From contig NZ_LR732912.1 in assembly GCF_902506065.1 (NCBI RefSeq), positions 4,617,525-4,681,524 on the forward strand: DNA of 64,000 bases, in the 5' to 3' direction. A model generated the notes under the pieces. That model ran no database searches and had not been told where the DNA came from. It was given only the letters and a program-made list of their open reading frames with translations. The stretch is from Arthrobacter sp. 9V (lineage in GTDB: Bacteria > Actinomycetota > Actinomycetes > Actinomycetales > Micrococcaceae). This document shows, in pieces, positions 32,131 to 41,646 of the stretch. A program made the translations under genes and the position numbers. Each line of letters starts with the position of its first letter. Positions within the stretch are counted from its first letter, which is position 1.

Positions 32131-32928
32131 CTAGACCCACTCACCCCGACGCACCAGGACTTCCTTGAGGAGGTCGAGCCGATCGGACACGATCCCGTCC
32201 ACACCGAGCTCCAACAGCCGCTCCATCTCCACCGGATCATTGATGGTCCACACATGAACCTGCCTGCCCAGCCGGTGTGCGCGCCGAACAAAGCCGGGCG
32301 TCACCACAGGCAACCGCCCGTAGCGGACAGGAACCTGAAAGACGTCGACGCCGGAGAGCAGCTTGCGCGCCAAAGGAACCGGAAGCGCCGGCCCAAGCAG
32401 AACGAAGAGCCCCGTGAGTGCACTGCCTGCGGAGGAGGCCACCCGGCGGGACAGCCTGGCGAGGACCGCGCGGCGCCGCCTGTCCGAGAAGCTGGTCACC
32501 AAAACCCGGTTATGGACGCCGTGCTTCTCAATAGCAGTTGCCATGGGGCCAACGGAGTTCCAGTCCTTGACGTCCAGGTTCAGCCGGGCATGCGGCAACG
32601 CGGTGACCAGCTCGTCAAAGGTGGGCACCGGCTCCACCCCGCCGATACGGGCGCGGGCAACTTCAGCGGCCGTCAGCTCCGAAACCTTGCCCACGGAGTC
32701 TGTCACTCGGTCCAAGGAAGAGTCATGAAACACCAGCAGAACACCATCGGAGGTGGTGTGCACGTCGGTTTCAAGGTGCACGGTTCCCAGGTCCACTGCC
32801 GCCGTGAAGGCGGCCATGGAATTCTCCAGGCCATCCAGGGAGAAACCCCTGTGGGCCAAGGCCAAAGGACCCACAGAACCGTCCTTGCGAAGGAAATAGG
32901 GCAGCGTCACTCCCGTAGCGTAGCCCAT
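32131..32928 (-). CDS. Glycerophosphodiester phosphodiesterase
   Basis: 265-aa GDPD-family TIM barrel that splits glycerophosphodiesters to glycerol-3-phosphate and an alcohol. Catalytic HRG in LALAHRGFSLDGLENS, metal Glu/Asp in LETDVHTTSDG, and second His in VFHDSSLDRVTDSVG. Ends with VHVWTINDPVEMERLLELGVDGIVSDR, the usual family close. No signal peptide, so cytoplasmic. Start at 32928 (MGYATG) chosen; longer starts overlap the upstream gene. Confidence 0.93.
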   Translation of the reverse strand: MGYATGVTLPYFLRKDGSVGPLALAHRGFSLDGLENSMAAFTAAVDLGTVHLETDVHTTSDGVLLVFHDSSLDRVTDSVGKVSELTAAEVARARIGGVEPVPTFDELVTALPHARLNLDVKDWNSVGPMATAIEKHGVHNRVLVTSFSDRRRRAVLARLSRRVASSAGSALTGLFVLLGPALPVPLARKLLSGVDVFQVPVRYGRLPVVTPGFVRRAHRLGRQVHVWTINDPVEMERLLELGVDGIVSDRLDLLKEVLVRRGEWV

Positions 32929-32941
32929 CGCAAAGGTGCGG

Positions 32942-33214
32942 TTAGCTCTCCTGCGGGAGGACCGCCGTCGTGGATTGCGGGACAATAGTCACGCCGTCAC
33001 TGACGTGAACCAGCGTCCGGCCGCGGCCGTCGTCGAGCTCCACCCAAACCGCCGTGGCGTCGCCGGTAACGGCGTCCACAACGCCTGCCGACTCAAAGCC
33101 AGGAGTCAGTGAGACGTTGACGCGGTCGCCCTGGCGAAGCGAGCGCCAGTGGTGATCCGGTTCGATGCGCCGCAAAGGCGCGGTGTTGACGTTGTTGATC
33201 CGACGCTTAGCCAT
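32942..33214 (-). CDS. Small hypothetical protein with SH3-like beta fold
   Basis: 90-aa protein; AGGGGGAA precedes the ATG at 33214. MAKRRINNVNTAPLRRIEPDHHWRSLRQGDRVNVSL, then a strand-rich region (SAGVVDAVTGDATAVWVELDDGRGRTLVHVSDG) reads like a small barrel. Common in Arthrobacter relatives as a hypothetical. It precedes the GDPD gene by 13 bp and may share its transcript; divergent from the SDR gene. Confidence 0.75.
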   Translation of the reverse strand: MAKRRINNVNTAPLRRIEPDHHWRSLRQGDRVNVSLTPGFESAGVVDAVTGDATAVWVELDDGRGRTLVHVSDGVTIVPQSTTAVLPQES

Positions 33215-33352
33215 GGTTCCCCCTACAAAATTCAATGAGACAGATAACCGTGCGAACGGGTTCTTGGCTGGAAGCCTACGGAGCAAAGTTGAACGCAGGT
33301 TGTATGGAGGCTGGGAACAAGGTGACATTGAGGTACCTGACAAACTAGGGGC

Positions 33353-34219
33353 ATGACTGTGTTGATTGCCGGCTGCGGCGACCTTGGAACCGAAGTTGGA
33401 CTGCGCTTCGCGGCCGCGGGCCATGAGGTGGTGGGCTTGCGGCGGTCCCCGGAGAAACTGCCGGCCGAAATCAGGGGCGTCTTCGCGGACCTCTCCCTCA
33501 GAGTGCCGGAACTGCCTGAGGACGTGGACATAGTTGTGGTGGCCATCGCCGCCGATACCTCCACCGAAGAGGCTTACGGGGCAGCGTATGTGAATGGCGT
33601 AAAGAACGTGCTGGATGCCTTGGACCGGCAATCCATCCAGCCGCGGCGCACCCTCTTCGTCTCCTCCACGGCTGTGTATAAGGACTCCGGTGGAGCTGTG
33701 GTGGACGAGTCCACCCCCACGGAGCCCACGCGCTTCAGCGGCAAAGTCCTGGTGGAAGCCGAAAACCTGTTGTTCAGCCGCACCCGTGGAACAAAGACGC
33801 AGCCCATTTCGCTGCGCCTGGGCGGAATCTACGGGCCTGGACGCACCCGTTTGATCGACCAGGTGCGGACTGGAAAAGCCGTTATCCCTGCCCAACCCCG
33901 CCACACCAACCGCGTGCACCGGGACGACGCCGCGGCCATGATCGTCCACCTCACCACCCTGGAGGCGGCGCCGGATCACGTGTACGTGGGCGTGGATAAC
34001 TACGCGGCGGAAATGGGTGACGTCATGCGGTTCCTCGCCTCAGAGATGAACTTCCCGGAACCCCCGACGGCGGAACCTGGCGGAGCGTCCGACGCCGGCC
34101 CCGGGGATAAGCGCTGTTCGAATGCACGGTTAAGAGCCACCGGATTTGAGCTCACCTTCCCCACGTTCAAGGAGGGCTACCGCGCTTTGCTGGCCGGCGA
34201 GGGCGTGCGGCACCCGTGA
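33353..34219 (+). CDS. NAD(P)-dependent epimerase/dehydratase (atypical extended SDR)
   Basis: 288-aa Rossmann protein. Nucleotide-binding LIAGCGDLGTEVGLRFAAAGHEVVGL, then FVSSTAVYKDSGG, SGKVLVEAENLL and LRLGGIYGPGR. The usual Tyr-x-x-x-Lys is changed (SGKVLVEAE), as in the YeeZ-like subgroup, so classical epimerase chemistry is doubtful. Its stop overlaps the next gene start by 4 nt (GTGA). Confidence 0.88.
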   Translation: MTVLIAGCGDLGTEVGLRFAAAGHEVVGLRRSPEKLPAEIRGVFADLSLRVPELPEDVDIVVVAIAADTSTEEAYGAAYVNGVKNVLDALDRQSIQPRRTLFVSSTAVYKDSGGAVVDESTPTEPTRFSGKVLVEAENLLFSRTRGTKTQPISLRLGGIYGPGRTRLIDQVRTGKAVIPAQPRHTNRVHRDDAAAMIVHLTTLEAAPDHVYVGVDNYAAEMGDVMRFLASEMNFPEPPTAEPGGASDAGPGDKRCSNARLRATGFELTFPTFKEGYRALLAGEGVRHP

Positions 34220-35145
34220 ATCCTCAGGCTCCTTCCACATCGCGGGCACAAGGGTGGGGCCGGATCTACTTCGCTGTACAAGCCATGGCCGGGCTGGCGT
34301 GGTGGGTGGGAGTCTTCCTGTCACCGGCCATTCGCACTGCCACTCTGGGCAGCCTGGATCCTGTCGCCGTAGCAGCCTTCGACATTCCTTTGTTTGTCAT
34401 CGGCTCGGGTGTCGCCGCCCTCGGCGTCAGGGCCGCAGCTGCCGTGGCTACCGGGTGGACTGTGCTGGTTGCGATCGCCCTGGCCACCTACGCCACCATC
34501 ACTACCGAGGCAGGGTGGGGCGTCCTGATCATGCTTGCCGCCGCCGCTTGCTCAGTCATCGCCCTGTCCTTTGTGGTGCGGGGCCGCGTCCCGACGGAGT
34601 TGATCGTGCAAGGACCGTTCGCGTTCCGTCCTGCATCCACCCGCCGCGGCACTGCAGCCAACGTAACGGCAACCATGGGCCAGTTGCTCTTCTTCTGGGG
34701 ATTCTTTCTGCTGATTCTTCCATCAGCTATTTGGTGGCTTGAGCAGCGGTGGCTGCTTGCCCTGCCGTTCCCCGCAGCCGCAGCGCCCACCGGCCTGATG
34801 CTGCTGGTTCTGGCCAGTGCCCTCGGCATTGCTTCCGCGGTGACCATGTCCTCCACCGGAGGTGGCACCCCCTTGCCTTCCGCCATGCCCAACCGCCTGG
34901 TCATCGCCGGCCCGTACAAGTGGGTTCGGAATCCCATGGCAGTGGCAGGCATTTCCCAAGGAGCAGCCGTGGGACTGATGCTGGGTTCGTGGCTTGTGGT
35001 GGCCTACGCGGTTGTTGGTTCACTCCTGTGGAATTACGCCGTCCGGCCACACGAAGAAGCTGACCTGGAACGCCGGTTTGGCGCCGAGTTCCAGCGATAC
35101 CGCCACTCAGTGCGCTGCTGGATTCCCCGCCTCCGAAGAAACTAG
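34216..35145 (+). CDS. Membrane methyltransferase, isoprenylcysteine/phospholipid-N type
   Basis: 309-aa integral membrane protein with about seven hydrophobic segments. The C-terminal signature GPYKWVRNPMAVAGISQGAAVGLMLGS and HEEADLERRFGAEFQRYRHSVRCWIPR is typical of the ICMT/PEMT group (SAM-binding RNPM and E-E-x-x-L). N-terminal half is a less conserved membrane domain. GTG start overlaps the SDR stop; convergent 4-nt overlap with the HAD gene. Confidence 0.87.
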   Translation: MNPQAPSTSRAQGWGRIYFAVQAMAGLAWWVGVFLSPAIRTATLGSLDPVAVAAFDIPLFVIGSGVAALGVRAAAAVATGWTVLVAIALATYATITTEAGWGVLIMLAAAACSVIALSFVVRGRVPTELIVQGPFAFRPASTRRGTAANVTATMGQLLFFWGFFLLILPSAIWWLEQRWLLALPFPAAAAPTGLMLLVLASALGIASAVTMSSTGGGTPLPSAMPNRLVIAGPYKWVRNPMAVAGISQGAAVGLMLGSWLVVAYAVVGSLLWNYAVRPHEEADLERRFGAEFQRYRHSVRCWIPRLRRN

Positions 35146-35954
35146 ACCCGCTGCTCAGTGAGCTTTGCCTCGAGAATCTGGGCCACGCCGTCGTCGTCAA
35201 AGTGCGGCGCCTGCTGCCCGGCGGCGAGGATTGCTTCCGGGTGGCCGCTGGCCATGGCATAGCCGTGACCGGCCCAACGGAGCATTTCAATATCGTTGGG
35301 CATGTCCCCGAACGCCACAACGTCAGCGGCCTCGATCCCCAGCGATTCGGCGTACTTGGCCAAAGTGACGGCCTTGTTGATGCCGGGGACGGACATTTCC
35401 AGCATCGCCGTCCGCGGCGCTGAGTGAGTGGTGCTCACCAGATGGGCCACCGCCGGCTGCACTTCGGCCAGGAACTCGTCCGGCGTACCCTTCCGGGTGA
35501 TCGCCAGGAACTTCACGATGGCGTCATCCGCCGTGAGCGTCTCGGCCAACGGTGCGGGGGTGAATTCGGCGAGCAACTCGCTGGTTTCGTTCTCGATGAA
35601 GCCCGGCTCAAGCTGGAAACCCGTGAGAGTCTCAACAGCGAACAGGGCATCCGGTCGGATGGATTTGATGATGCGGCGCGCTTCAAAGACCGATTCTGTA
35701 TCCAGGACACACGAGGAAAGGGCCTTCTCCGATTCGAGATCCCACACCACGGCGCCGTTGGAACAAATCACGATTCCGCTATGACCCAGCTGGTCCTGGA
35801 GCGGGTACAACCACCGCGGCGGGCGACCCGTAACGAAGACGAGTTCCACCCCTGCGTCCCGGCACGCCTGGAATGCCTTGATGGTCCGGTCACTGATTTT
35901 GCCGTCGTGACCGAGGATGGTGCCGTCAATATCGCTTGCTACGAGCCGCATCAT
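35142..35954 (-). CDS. Cof-type HAD-IIB hydrolase
   Basis: 270-aa phosphatase for small phosphorylated metabolites. Motif I LVASDIDGTILGHDG with nucleophile and general-acid Asp, motif II FVTGRPP, motif III Lys near NKAVTLAKYAESLG, and motif IV VVAFGDMPNDIEML, with cap domain between. No neighbours suggest the substrate. Confidence 0.93.
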   Translation of the reverse strand: MMRLVASDIDGTILGHDGKISDRTIKAFQACRDAGVELVFVTGRPPRWLYPLQDQLGHSGIVICSNGAVVWDLESEKALSSCVLDTESVFEARRIIKSIRPDALFAVETLTGFQLEPGFIENETSELLAEFTPAPLAETLTADDAIVKFLAITRKGTPDEFLAEVQPAVAHLVSTTHSAPRTAMLEMSVPGINKAVTLAKYAESLGIEAADVVAFGDMPNDIEMLRWAGHGYAMASGHPEAILAAGQQAPHFDDDGVAQILEAKLTEQRV

Positions 35955-36022
35955 GCCAGTCTACGTGGGCGTAATGGCCCATAAGGTCGCGCGGTTCAGG
36001 GACCGCGGCATAGTGTGAAGGC

Positions 36023-37084
36023 ATGAGTGAGAAGACCAGCGAAGTCGAAGAACACAGCACCCGCGGGGCCTACGTCACTGGCGGCGAGTTCACCCGGGAC
36101 ACCAACTACATCGAGGACAGGATCACCCGTGACGGTGCGGCCGGACCCAACGGTGAGCCTGGTTGGCCTGTAGAGCCTGGCCGTTACCGGCTGATCGCAG
36201 CGCGAGCCTGCCCTTGGGCCAACCGCGCCGTGATCGTGCGCAGGCTTCTTGGCTTGGAGGATGTCATCAGCCTTGGCCAACCCGGGCCCACGCACGATGC
36301 AAGGTCCTGGACTTTCGATCTGGACCCCGGCGGCAAGGACCCCGTACTTGGCATCGAGCGCCTGCAGGAAGCCTTCTTCCGCCGCTTCCCGGACTATCCC
36401 CGGGGCATCACCGTTCCCGCCATGGTGGACATTCCCAGCGGAGCAGTGGTCACCAACAACTTCCCCCGGATCACGCTTGACTTCTCCTCTGAATGGACGG
36501 AATTCCACCGCCCCGGAGCACCCAAGCTGTACCCGGAGCACCTGCGCGAGGAAATAGACCAGGTCAACAAGCGTGTCTTCACCGAGGTCAATAACGGTGT
36601 GTACAGGTGCGGCTTCGCCGGATCCCAAGAGGCATACGAGGCCGCCTACAACCGGCTATGGACTGCGTTGGACTGGCTGGAGGAGCGGCTGAGCGGTCAG
36701 CGTTACCTGGTGGGTGATTCCATCACGGAAGCTGACGTGCGGCTCTTCACCACCTTGGCCCGCTTCGATGCCGTCTACCACGGCCACTTCAAGTGCAACC
36801 GGAACAAGCTCAGCGAAATGCCGGCACTCTGGGCGTACGCCAGGGACCTGTTCCAGACACCGGGCTTCGGGGACACCATCGACTTTGTGCAGATCAAGCA
36901 GCACTACTACATGGTGCACGAGGATATTAACCCCACCAAGATCGTTCCCGTGGGCCCGGACCTCTCCGGTTGGCTCACCGATCACGGACGGGAATCGCTG
37001 GGCGGAAGTCCGTTCGGTGAGGGCACTCCTCCGGGACCGGTGAAGGCCGGCGAAGAGGTGGCCGAAGGGCACGGGGCCGGTTAA
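36023..37084 (+). CDS. Glutathione S-transferase omega/Xi-like reductase
   Basis: 353-aa thioredoxin-fold reductase of the glutathionyl-hydroquinone-reductase type. Active Cys in RACPWANRAVIVRRLLGLEDVISLG; the C-terminal all-helical domain has RCGFAGSQEAYEAAYNRLWTALDWLEERLSGQRYLVGDSITEADVRLFTTLARFDAVYHGHFKCN, diagnostic for the family. Actinobacteria lack glutathione, so mycothiol or quinone substrates are likely. A charged 40-residue tail follows the domain. Confidence 0.92.
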   Translation: MSEKTSEVEEHSTRGAYVTGGEFTRDTNYIEDRITRDGAAGPNGEPGWPVEPGRYRLIAARACPWANRAVIVRRLLGLEDVISLGQPGPTHDARSWTFDLDPGGKDPVLGIERLQEAFFRRFPDYPRGITVPAMVDIPSGAVVTNNFPRITLDFSSEWTEFHRPGAPKLYPEHLREEIDQVNKRVFTEVNNGVYRCGFAGSQEAYEAAYNRLWTALDWLEERLSGQRYLVGDSITEADVRLFTTLARFDAVYHGHFKCNRNKLSEMPALWAYARDLFQTPGFGDTIDFVQIKQHYYMVHEDINPTKIVPVGPDLSGWLTDHGRESLGGSPFGEGTPPGPVKAGEEVAEGHGAG

Positions 37085-37111
37085 GCCGTTACGCCCGCGC
37101 CGGGCCCCTGT

Positions 37112-38047
37112 TTATGCCGCTCCGTGGTTGAGCTCAGCCCGAGTGGGCGGATTCGCGCCCGCGCGTGACACCGTTACGGCGGCAGCGCGGGTGGCGTGAT
37201 CCATGATGGCGGCCAGCGTCTCCACTGGCATGGCCCGGAGATCGGGCCGGTTCTGCGCGCCGTCCAAGCCATGATCCACAAGGGCGGACAACAGCCCTGC
37301 CATGAACGAGTCCCCGGCACCCACGGTATCCACCACGTCCACGGCCGGGGCTGAAATCTGCGATTCACCTGCCCGGGTGATGCCCCACGGACCAAGCGCC
37401 CCACGAGTCACCACCACCAAAGCCGGGCCTTCCTCCCCGCCCAAGGACAGCCAGCGGCGCGCAGATTCCACCGGATCAACCCCGGGATACAGCCATTCAA
37501 GATCCTCGTCCGAGGCCTTCACGACGTCGGAAAGCGCCACAAAGCGTTCGGCTTGGGCTCGCGCATACTCAACATCGGTGATGATGCTGGGCCGACAGTT
37601 GGGATCGAAGCTGATGGTGCTGCCCGGGTGGGCATGCTCGACGGCGGCAATCACCTCCGCGGCGCCCGGCTCCAGGAAGGTGGCAATGGAACCGGTGTGC
37701 AGCAGGGTGGAACCTTGCAGCATGAGCGGCAACCGTCCGGCGAGCCCGGGCAGCTCCCAGGCGAGGTCGAAAACGTAGGTAGCGGCGCCGTCGTCGTCGA
37801 TCTGCGCGGTGGCCACGCTGGTTGGCTTCTCATCCGGCGGAAGCGGGACCATTACCGAGCTCGAACGCAGGTGCGCAGCAACGGAATCGCCGTAAGTGTC
37901 CCGACCGTAGCGCCCGATGAACTGAACCGGGTGATCCAGACGCGCCAGGCCCACGGCAACGTTGAGCGGGCTCCCGCCCACGTGCGCCTCAATTCCCGAG
38001 GACCGCTGAACGACGTCCACCAAGGCTTCACCAATGACTGTAAGCAT
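37112..38047 (-). CDS. PfkB-family carbohydrate kinase (fructokinase-like)
   Basis: 311-aa ribokinase-superfamily enzyme. N-terminal VIGEALVDVVQ and GGSPLNVAVGLARLDHPVQFIGRYGRDTYGD; C-terminal anion hole and catalytic base in VVDTVGAGDSFMAGLLSAL. Best match by pattern is fructokinase, though substrate is not certain. Monocistronic and convergent with the GST-like gene. Confidence 0.92.
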   Translation of the reverse strand: MLTVIGEALVDVVQRSSGIEAHVGGSPLNVAVGLARLDHPVQFIGRYGRDTYGDSVAAHLRSSSVMVPLPPDEKPTSVATAQIDDDGAATYVFDLAWELPGLAGRLPLMLQGSTLLHTGSIATFLEPGAAEVIAAVEHAHPGSTISFDPNCRPSIITDVEYARAQAERFVALSDVVKASDEDLEWLYPGVDPVESARRWLSLGGEEGPALVVVTRGALGPWGITRAGESQISAPAVDVVDTVGAGDSFMAGLLSALVDHGLDGAQNRPDLRAMPVETLAAIMDHATRAAAVTVSRAGANPPTRAELNHGAA

Positions 38048-38087
38048 GGGGACAACTCTGCCAGAGGCCGGCCCTGACCAACACTAA

Positions 38088-38909
38088 TTACGAGAGGAGC
38101 CGTTGCACCAATTCGCGGCATTTCTTGTAGGCCACCGCTTTGGGGTCGATGAGGTCGAAGTGGTCGCCGGGGACTCGAAGCAGTTGCGCCGCGCTTCCCG
38201 CCGCCGTTGCCGCCGCGACGTACGCCTCGGACTGGCTCGCAGGAACGTCGTCGTCATCCGTGGCATGAACGGCATAAACGGGGACGTTGATAGGCAATGA
38301 ACTCATGGGGTCGGCGTATTTATGCCGTTTGGGGAATCTATGGGAGTCGCCGCCCATGAGGTTACAAACTGCGCCGTTGCTGAGGTTCAGTTTCTCCGCC
38401 GCCGCCAGGTTCAGCAGGCCCGACTGACTGACCACGCCGGTCAGGTGCACAGCATTGTCCTCCGGTCCGCGCTGAAGTTGACGATCGGCGTCGGGCGTTC
38501 CAATGGAGGACAGCTTCTGCCGGCCCGCAGCCCAGACGGCCAGATGGCCACCGGCCGAGTGGCCCAGCGCCACCACTTTGCCGAGCTTGAGGTCGTGATC
38601 CCCGGCGATATGGGACAGATGGTCGATTCCTGCGAGGATGTCCTCGAAAGTATGGGGCCAACCACCGCCGTTGCCGGCCCGCCGGTACTCGAGGTTCCAG
38701 GCGGTAATGCCGTGCGCTGCGAGGTCCCGCGCAAGGGGTTCGCCCAGCTCCGCGCCATACTGTGACCGCCAGTAACCGCCATGGATCACAACGGCGACTC
38801 CGCCGGCTACTGTGGCCGCGCCGCGATGGTTTCCGTTGGACGGTTCAGGTATGAAGAGTTCGCCCCATTGGCTGGGGTGTTCGCCGTAGCTGTACTTGTG
38901 CCGCAACAT
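38088..38909 (-). CDS. Alpha/beta hydrolase (kynurenine-formamidase-like)
   Basis: 273-aa hydrolase. Oxyanion motif VVIHGGYWRSQYG, nucleophile GHSAGGHLAVW, acid Asp near HATDDDDVPASQSEAY and catalytic His in VPGDHFDLIDP. The HGGxW motif is shared by arylformamidases and related esterases. Start at 38909 follows AAAGGAGGG; a longer in-frame start overlaps the promoter region of the divergent RelA/SpoT-domain gene. Confidence 0.9.
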   Translation of the reverse strand: MLRHKYSYGEHPSQWGELFIPEPSNGNHRGAATVAGGVAVVIHGGYWRSQYGAELGEPLARDLAAHGITAWNLEYRRAGNGGGWPHTFEDILAGIDHLSHIAGDHDLKLGKVVALGHSAGGHLAVWAAGRQKLSSIGTPDADRQLQRGPEDNAVHLTGVVSQSGLLNLAAAEKLNLSNGAVCNLMGGDSHRFPKRHKYADPMSSLPINVPVYAVHATDDDDVPASQSEAYVAAATAAGSAAQLLRVPGDHFDLIDPKAVAYKKCRELVQRLLS

Positions 38910-39019
38910 TGCGCCCTCCTTTGTACTGAGCCTATCGTGACGATTCGGAAGTTTGGCTAGAGGCACCCCGACGGCGGGTGGCTCGGTTCAGTGTCGGACC
39001 CGGCCCGTAAGCTGGGGGC

Positions 39020-40126
39020 ATGGCAAGCAATTGGGACAGCCTGGACCAGGCTCAACGGGACGCAGTGGACGCGAATGTGGCGCTCTATGAGCGTGTTCGC
39101 CCTGCACTGAAGCGGGTCACACGGGATGTGCTGCTGACTTTGCGGGACATGTTGAATGACGCCGAGGTGACTCCCCTGTTTGTCACGGGACGGACCAAAA
39201 CCGTGGAGTCCTTCCGCGAAAAGATTTCCCGCACGGATGATCCTTTGGAGCCGGGCGGGCCGCGGATGTTGAAGTTCCCGGATCCGTTCCGCACCTTGAA
39301 TGACATGGTGGGCATCCGTGTCATCACCAAACTTCCGGCGGAAAACGCAGCGGTGGCCAACATCATCAAGCGTCAGCGGCAACTCTTTGATTGCCGCGGC
39401 GATCGCGAGAAGGACATCGGCTCCATCGAGTCCGGAACCTACGGTTACTCCAGCCGCCACCTCATTCTGCGGACCATCCAGAACGAGGCCGTGAAGGAGT
39501 ACCAGCACGTCTTCAACCCGGACATGCCCGCCAATGGCAGCTATTTCTTCGAGTGCCAGATCCGTACCGTGTTTGCGCACGCTTGGAGCGAGATCGAGCA
39601 CGACATCCGTTTCAAGGCCGAAGACCCCCGCGCTTGGACGCCGCACTTCGACCGCCAGTTCACTGCCACGGCAGCCATGTTGGAGACCGTGGAGAGCGCC
39701 TTCGCCGATCTTCACGAACGGTATGAGGAAGTCCGGGGCTACTGGGCCCTCGAAGGTGATGGCGGCATGCCCCTGACGCCCAACCGGGTCCGCGACGTCT
39801 GGCGTACGCTTCTGCCGCACGTTGACCGTAAAGTTGATGATGACTGGGGATGGGCTGCCGAACTGCTTGCCGCCCACGGACTCACCAAGACCGTGGAGCT
39901 TGCCGGGTTGCTCAGCGCCAACCGGATCACCGAGGTCCGCAAGGCCCTGGATCACCGCTATTCCCCCGGCCCGGACCGCCTACTGGATGACCTCCTGCTG
40001 TGGCAGTACGGAACCGAACACATTGATCTCACTGCTGAGGCGCCCGACGTCGTCCCGCACCCGCGGCGCGACAGCCTCCAGCGGCGTCTGAAGCAGATTG
40101 AGCGCTACCGCCAGACTGCGCTCTAG
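39020..40126 (+). CDS. RelA/SpoT-domain protein, possible small alarmone synthetase
   Basis: 368-aa cytoplasmic protein. The N-terminal 230 residues are a nucleotidyltransferase of the (p)ppGpp synthetase type: GRTKTVESFREKI (G-loop), DMVGIRVI, ESGTYGYSSRHLIL and CQIRTVFAHAWSEIEHDIRFK. No HD hydrolase domain or TGS/ACT domain. A C-terminal part of about 130 residues is helical and not recognised. It could make a (p)ppGpp-like alarmone or pyrophosphorylate another acceptor, as some toxin relatives do; no antitoxin-like neighbour is visible. Confidence 0.85.
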   Translation: MASNWDSLDQAQRDAVDANVALYERVRPALKRVTRDVLLTLRDMLNDAEVTPLFVTGRTKTVESFREKISRTDDPLEPGGPRMLKFPDPFRTLNDMVGIRVITKLPAENAAVANIIKRQRQLFDCRGDREKDIGSIESGTYGYSSRHLILRTIQNEAVKEYQHVFNPDMPANGSYFFECQIRTVFAHAWSEIEHDIRFKAEDPRAWTPHFDRQFTATAAMLETVESAFADLHERYEEVRGYWALEGDGGMPLTPNRVRDVWRTLLPHVDRKVDDDWGWAAELLAAHGLTKTVELAGLLSANRITEVRKALDHRYSPGPDRLLDDLLLWQYGTEHIDLTAEAPDVVPHPRRDSLQRRLKQIERYRQTAL

Positions 40127-40149
40127 GAACAACTGCACCATAAGGACCC

Positions 40150-41646
40150 ATGACTCCCGAGCAACTCATGTCACTGCGGGCGACGTTCCGCTCGCCCCGC
40201 CGACTGCTGACTGAATCCCTCGCGGGGCTCGTGGTGGCCTTGGCCTTGATCCCCGAGGCAATCGCATTCTCAGTGATTGCCGGCGTGGATCCCCGCATCG
40301 GGTTGTTTGCTTCTTTCACCATGGGTGTGGTCACTGCTTTGGTTGGCGGCCGCCCGGCCATGATCTCCGCCGCCACCGGTGCTGTGGCCCTGGTGATTGC
40401 ACCGGTGATGAAGGAGCATGGGCTCGACTACCTCATTGCCACCATCATTCTGGCGGGCGTTTTCCAGATCATCCTGGCCGTCCTGGGCGTCACCAAGCTC
40501 ATGCGTTTCATCCCGCGCTCCGTGATGATCGGCTTCGTGAATGCTTTGGCAATCCTGGTGTTTATGTCCCAGATGCCCGAGCTCTTCAACGTGCCCTGGA
40601 TGGTCTATCCCATTGTAGTTGTGGGCTTGGTGATCGTGTTCGGACTCCCCCGGCTGACTACCGCCATTCCCGCGCCACTGGTAGCGATCGTTGCCATCAC
40701 GTTGGTGACCGTGGTGGGTGGCATCGATGTCCCTACTGTCAGTGACAAAGGGGACCTCCCGGACAGCCTGCCCGGGTTCTTCCTGCCCAACGTCCCCCTG
40801 AACCTGGAGACGTTCCAGATCATTGCACCCTTCGCCTTGTCCATGGCGCTGGTGGGCCTCCTTGAATCGCTGATGACCGCCAAGCTGGTGGACGACATCA
40901 CGGACACCCGCTCCAACAAGACCCGGGTCTCTTGGGGCCAAGGTGCAGCAAACATTGTTACCGGCTTCCTCGGTGGCCTGGGTGGTTGCGCGGTAATTGG
41001 TCAAACCATGATCAACGTCAAGGGCTCAGGGGCTCGAAGCCGGCTCTCAACGTTCCTGGCCGGCGTATTCCTGTTGGTTCTTGTGGTTGTCCTGGGCGAT
41101 GTTGTGGGCATGATCCCCATGGCCGCGTTGGTGGCGGTGATGATCTTCGTTTCGCTGATCACCTTCGACTGGCACTCAATCAGGCCCTCCACCCTCAAGC
41201 GGCTGCCGAAGTCTGAAACCGCCGTCATGCTCATCACCGTTGCCGCTGTAGTGGCCACGCACAATCTCGCGGTGGGTGTCGGCGTCGGCGTCCTGACCGC
41301 CATGGTGCTCTTTGCCCGGCGCGTGGCCCACTTCGCAACGGTTGAGCGGACGGAGCTTGAAGTCAATGGCGAGGTTGTGGCGACCTATACCGTGGACGGC
41401 GAACTGTTCTTCGCGTCCTCCAATGATCTGTACACGCAATTCGACTATGCGAAAGATTCCTCAGAGGGCATAGATCGGGTGATCATCGATCTGCACGGCT
41501 CGCACATCTGGGACGCCTCCACGGTTGCGGTGCTGGACTCGGTGACGGAGAAGTACCGGAATCACGGGCGTGAAGTGGAGTTCATCGGGCTCAATGAAGC
41601 CAGCATACGAATGCGCGAGCGGCTTGCCGGAAAGCTCAACCCCTGA
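40150..41646 (+). CDS. SulP-family anion transporter with STAS domain
   Basis: 498-aa secondary transporter, usually sulfate or bicarbonate. Multiple membrane segments with the SulP N-terminal pattern AGLVVALALIPEAIAFSVIAGVDPRIGLFASF; GGLGGCAVIGQTMINVKGSGARSR is the conserved transport-core loop. The STAS domain is at about residues 410-495 (FFASSNDLYTQFDYA, VIIDLHGSHIWDASTVAVLDSV). Follows the RelA/SpoT gene by 23 nt in the same direction. Confidence 0.93.
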   Translation: MTPEQLMSLRATFRSPRRLLTESLAGLVVALALIPEAIAFSVIAGVDPRIGLFASFTMGVVTALVGGRPAMISAATGAVALVIAPVMKEHGLDYLIATIILAGVFQIILAVLGVTKLMRFIPRSVMIGFVNALAILVFMSQMPELFNVPWMVYPIVVVGLVIVFGLPRLTTAIPAPLVAIVAITLVTVVGGIDVPTVSDKGDLPDSLPGFFLPNVPLNLETFQIIAPFALSMALVGLLESLMTAKLVDDITDTRSNKTRVSWGQGAANIVTGFLGGLGGCAVIGQTMINVKGSGARSRLSTFLAGVFLLVLVVVLGDVVGMIPMAALVAVMIFVSLITFDWHSIRPSTLKRLPKSETAVMLITVAAVVATHNLAVGVGVGVLTAMVLFARRVAHFATVERTELEVNGEVVATYTVDGELFFASSNDLYTQFDYAKDSSEGIDRVIIDLHGSHIWDASTVAVLDSVTEKYRNHGREVEFIGLNEASIRMRERLAGKLNP

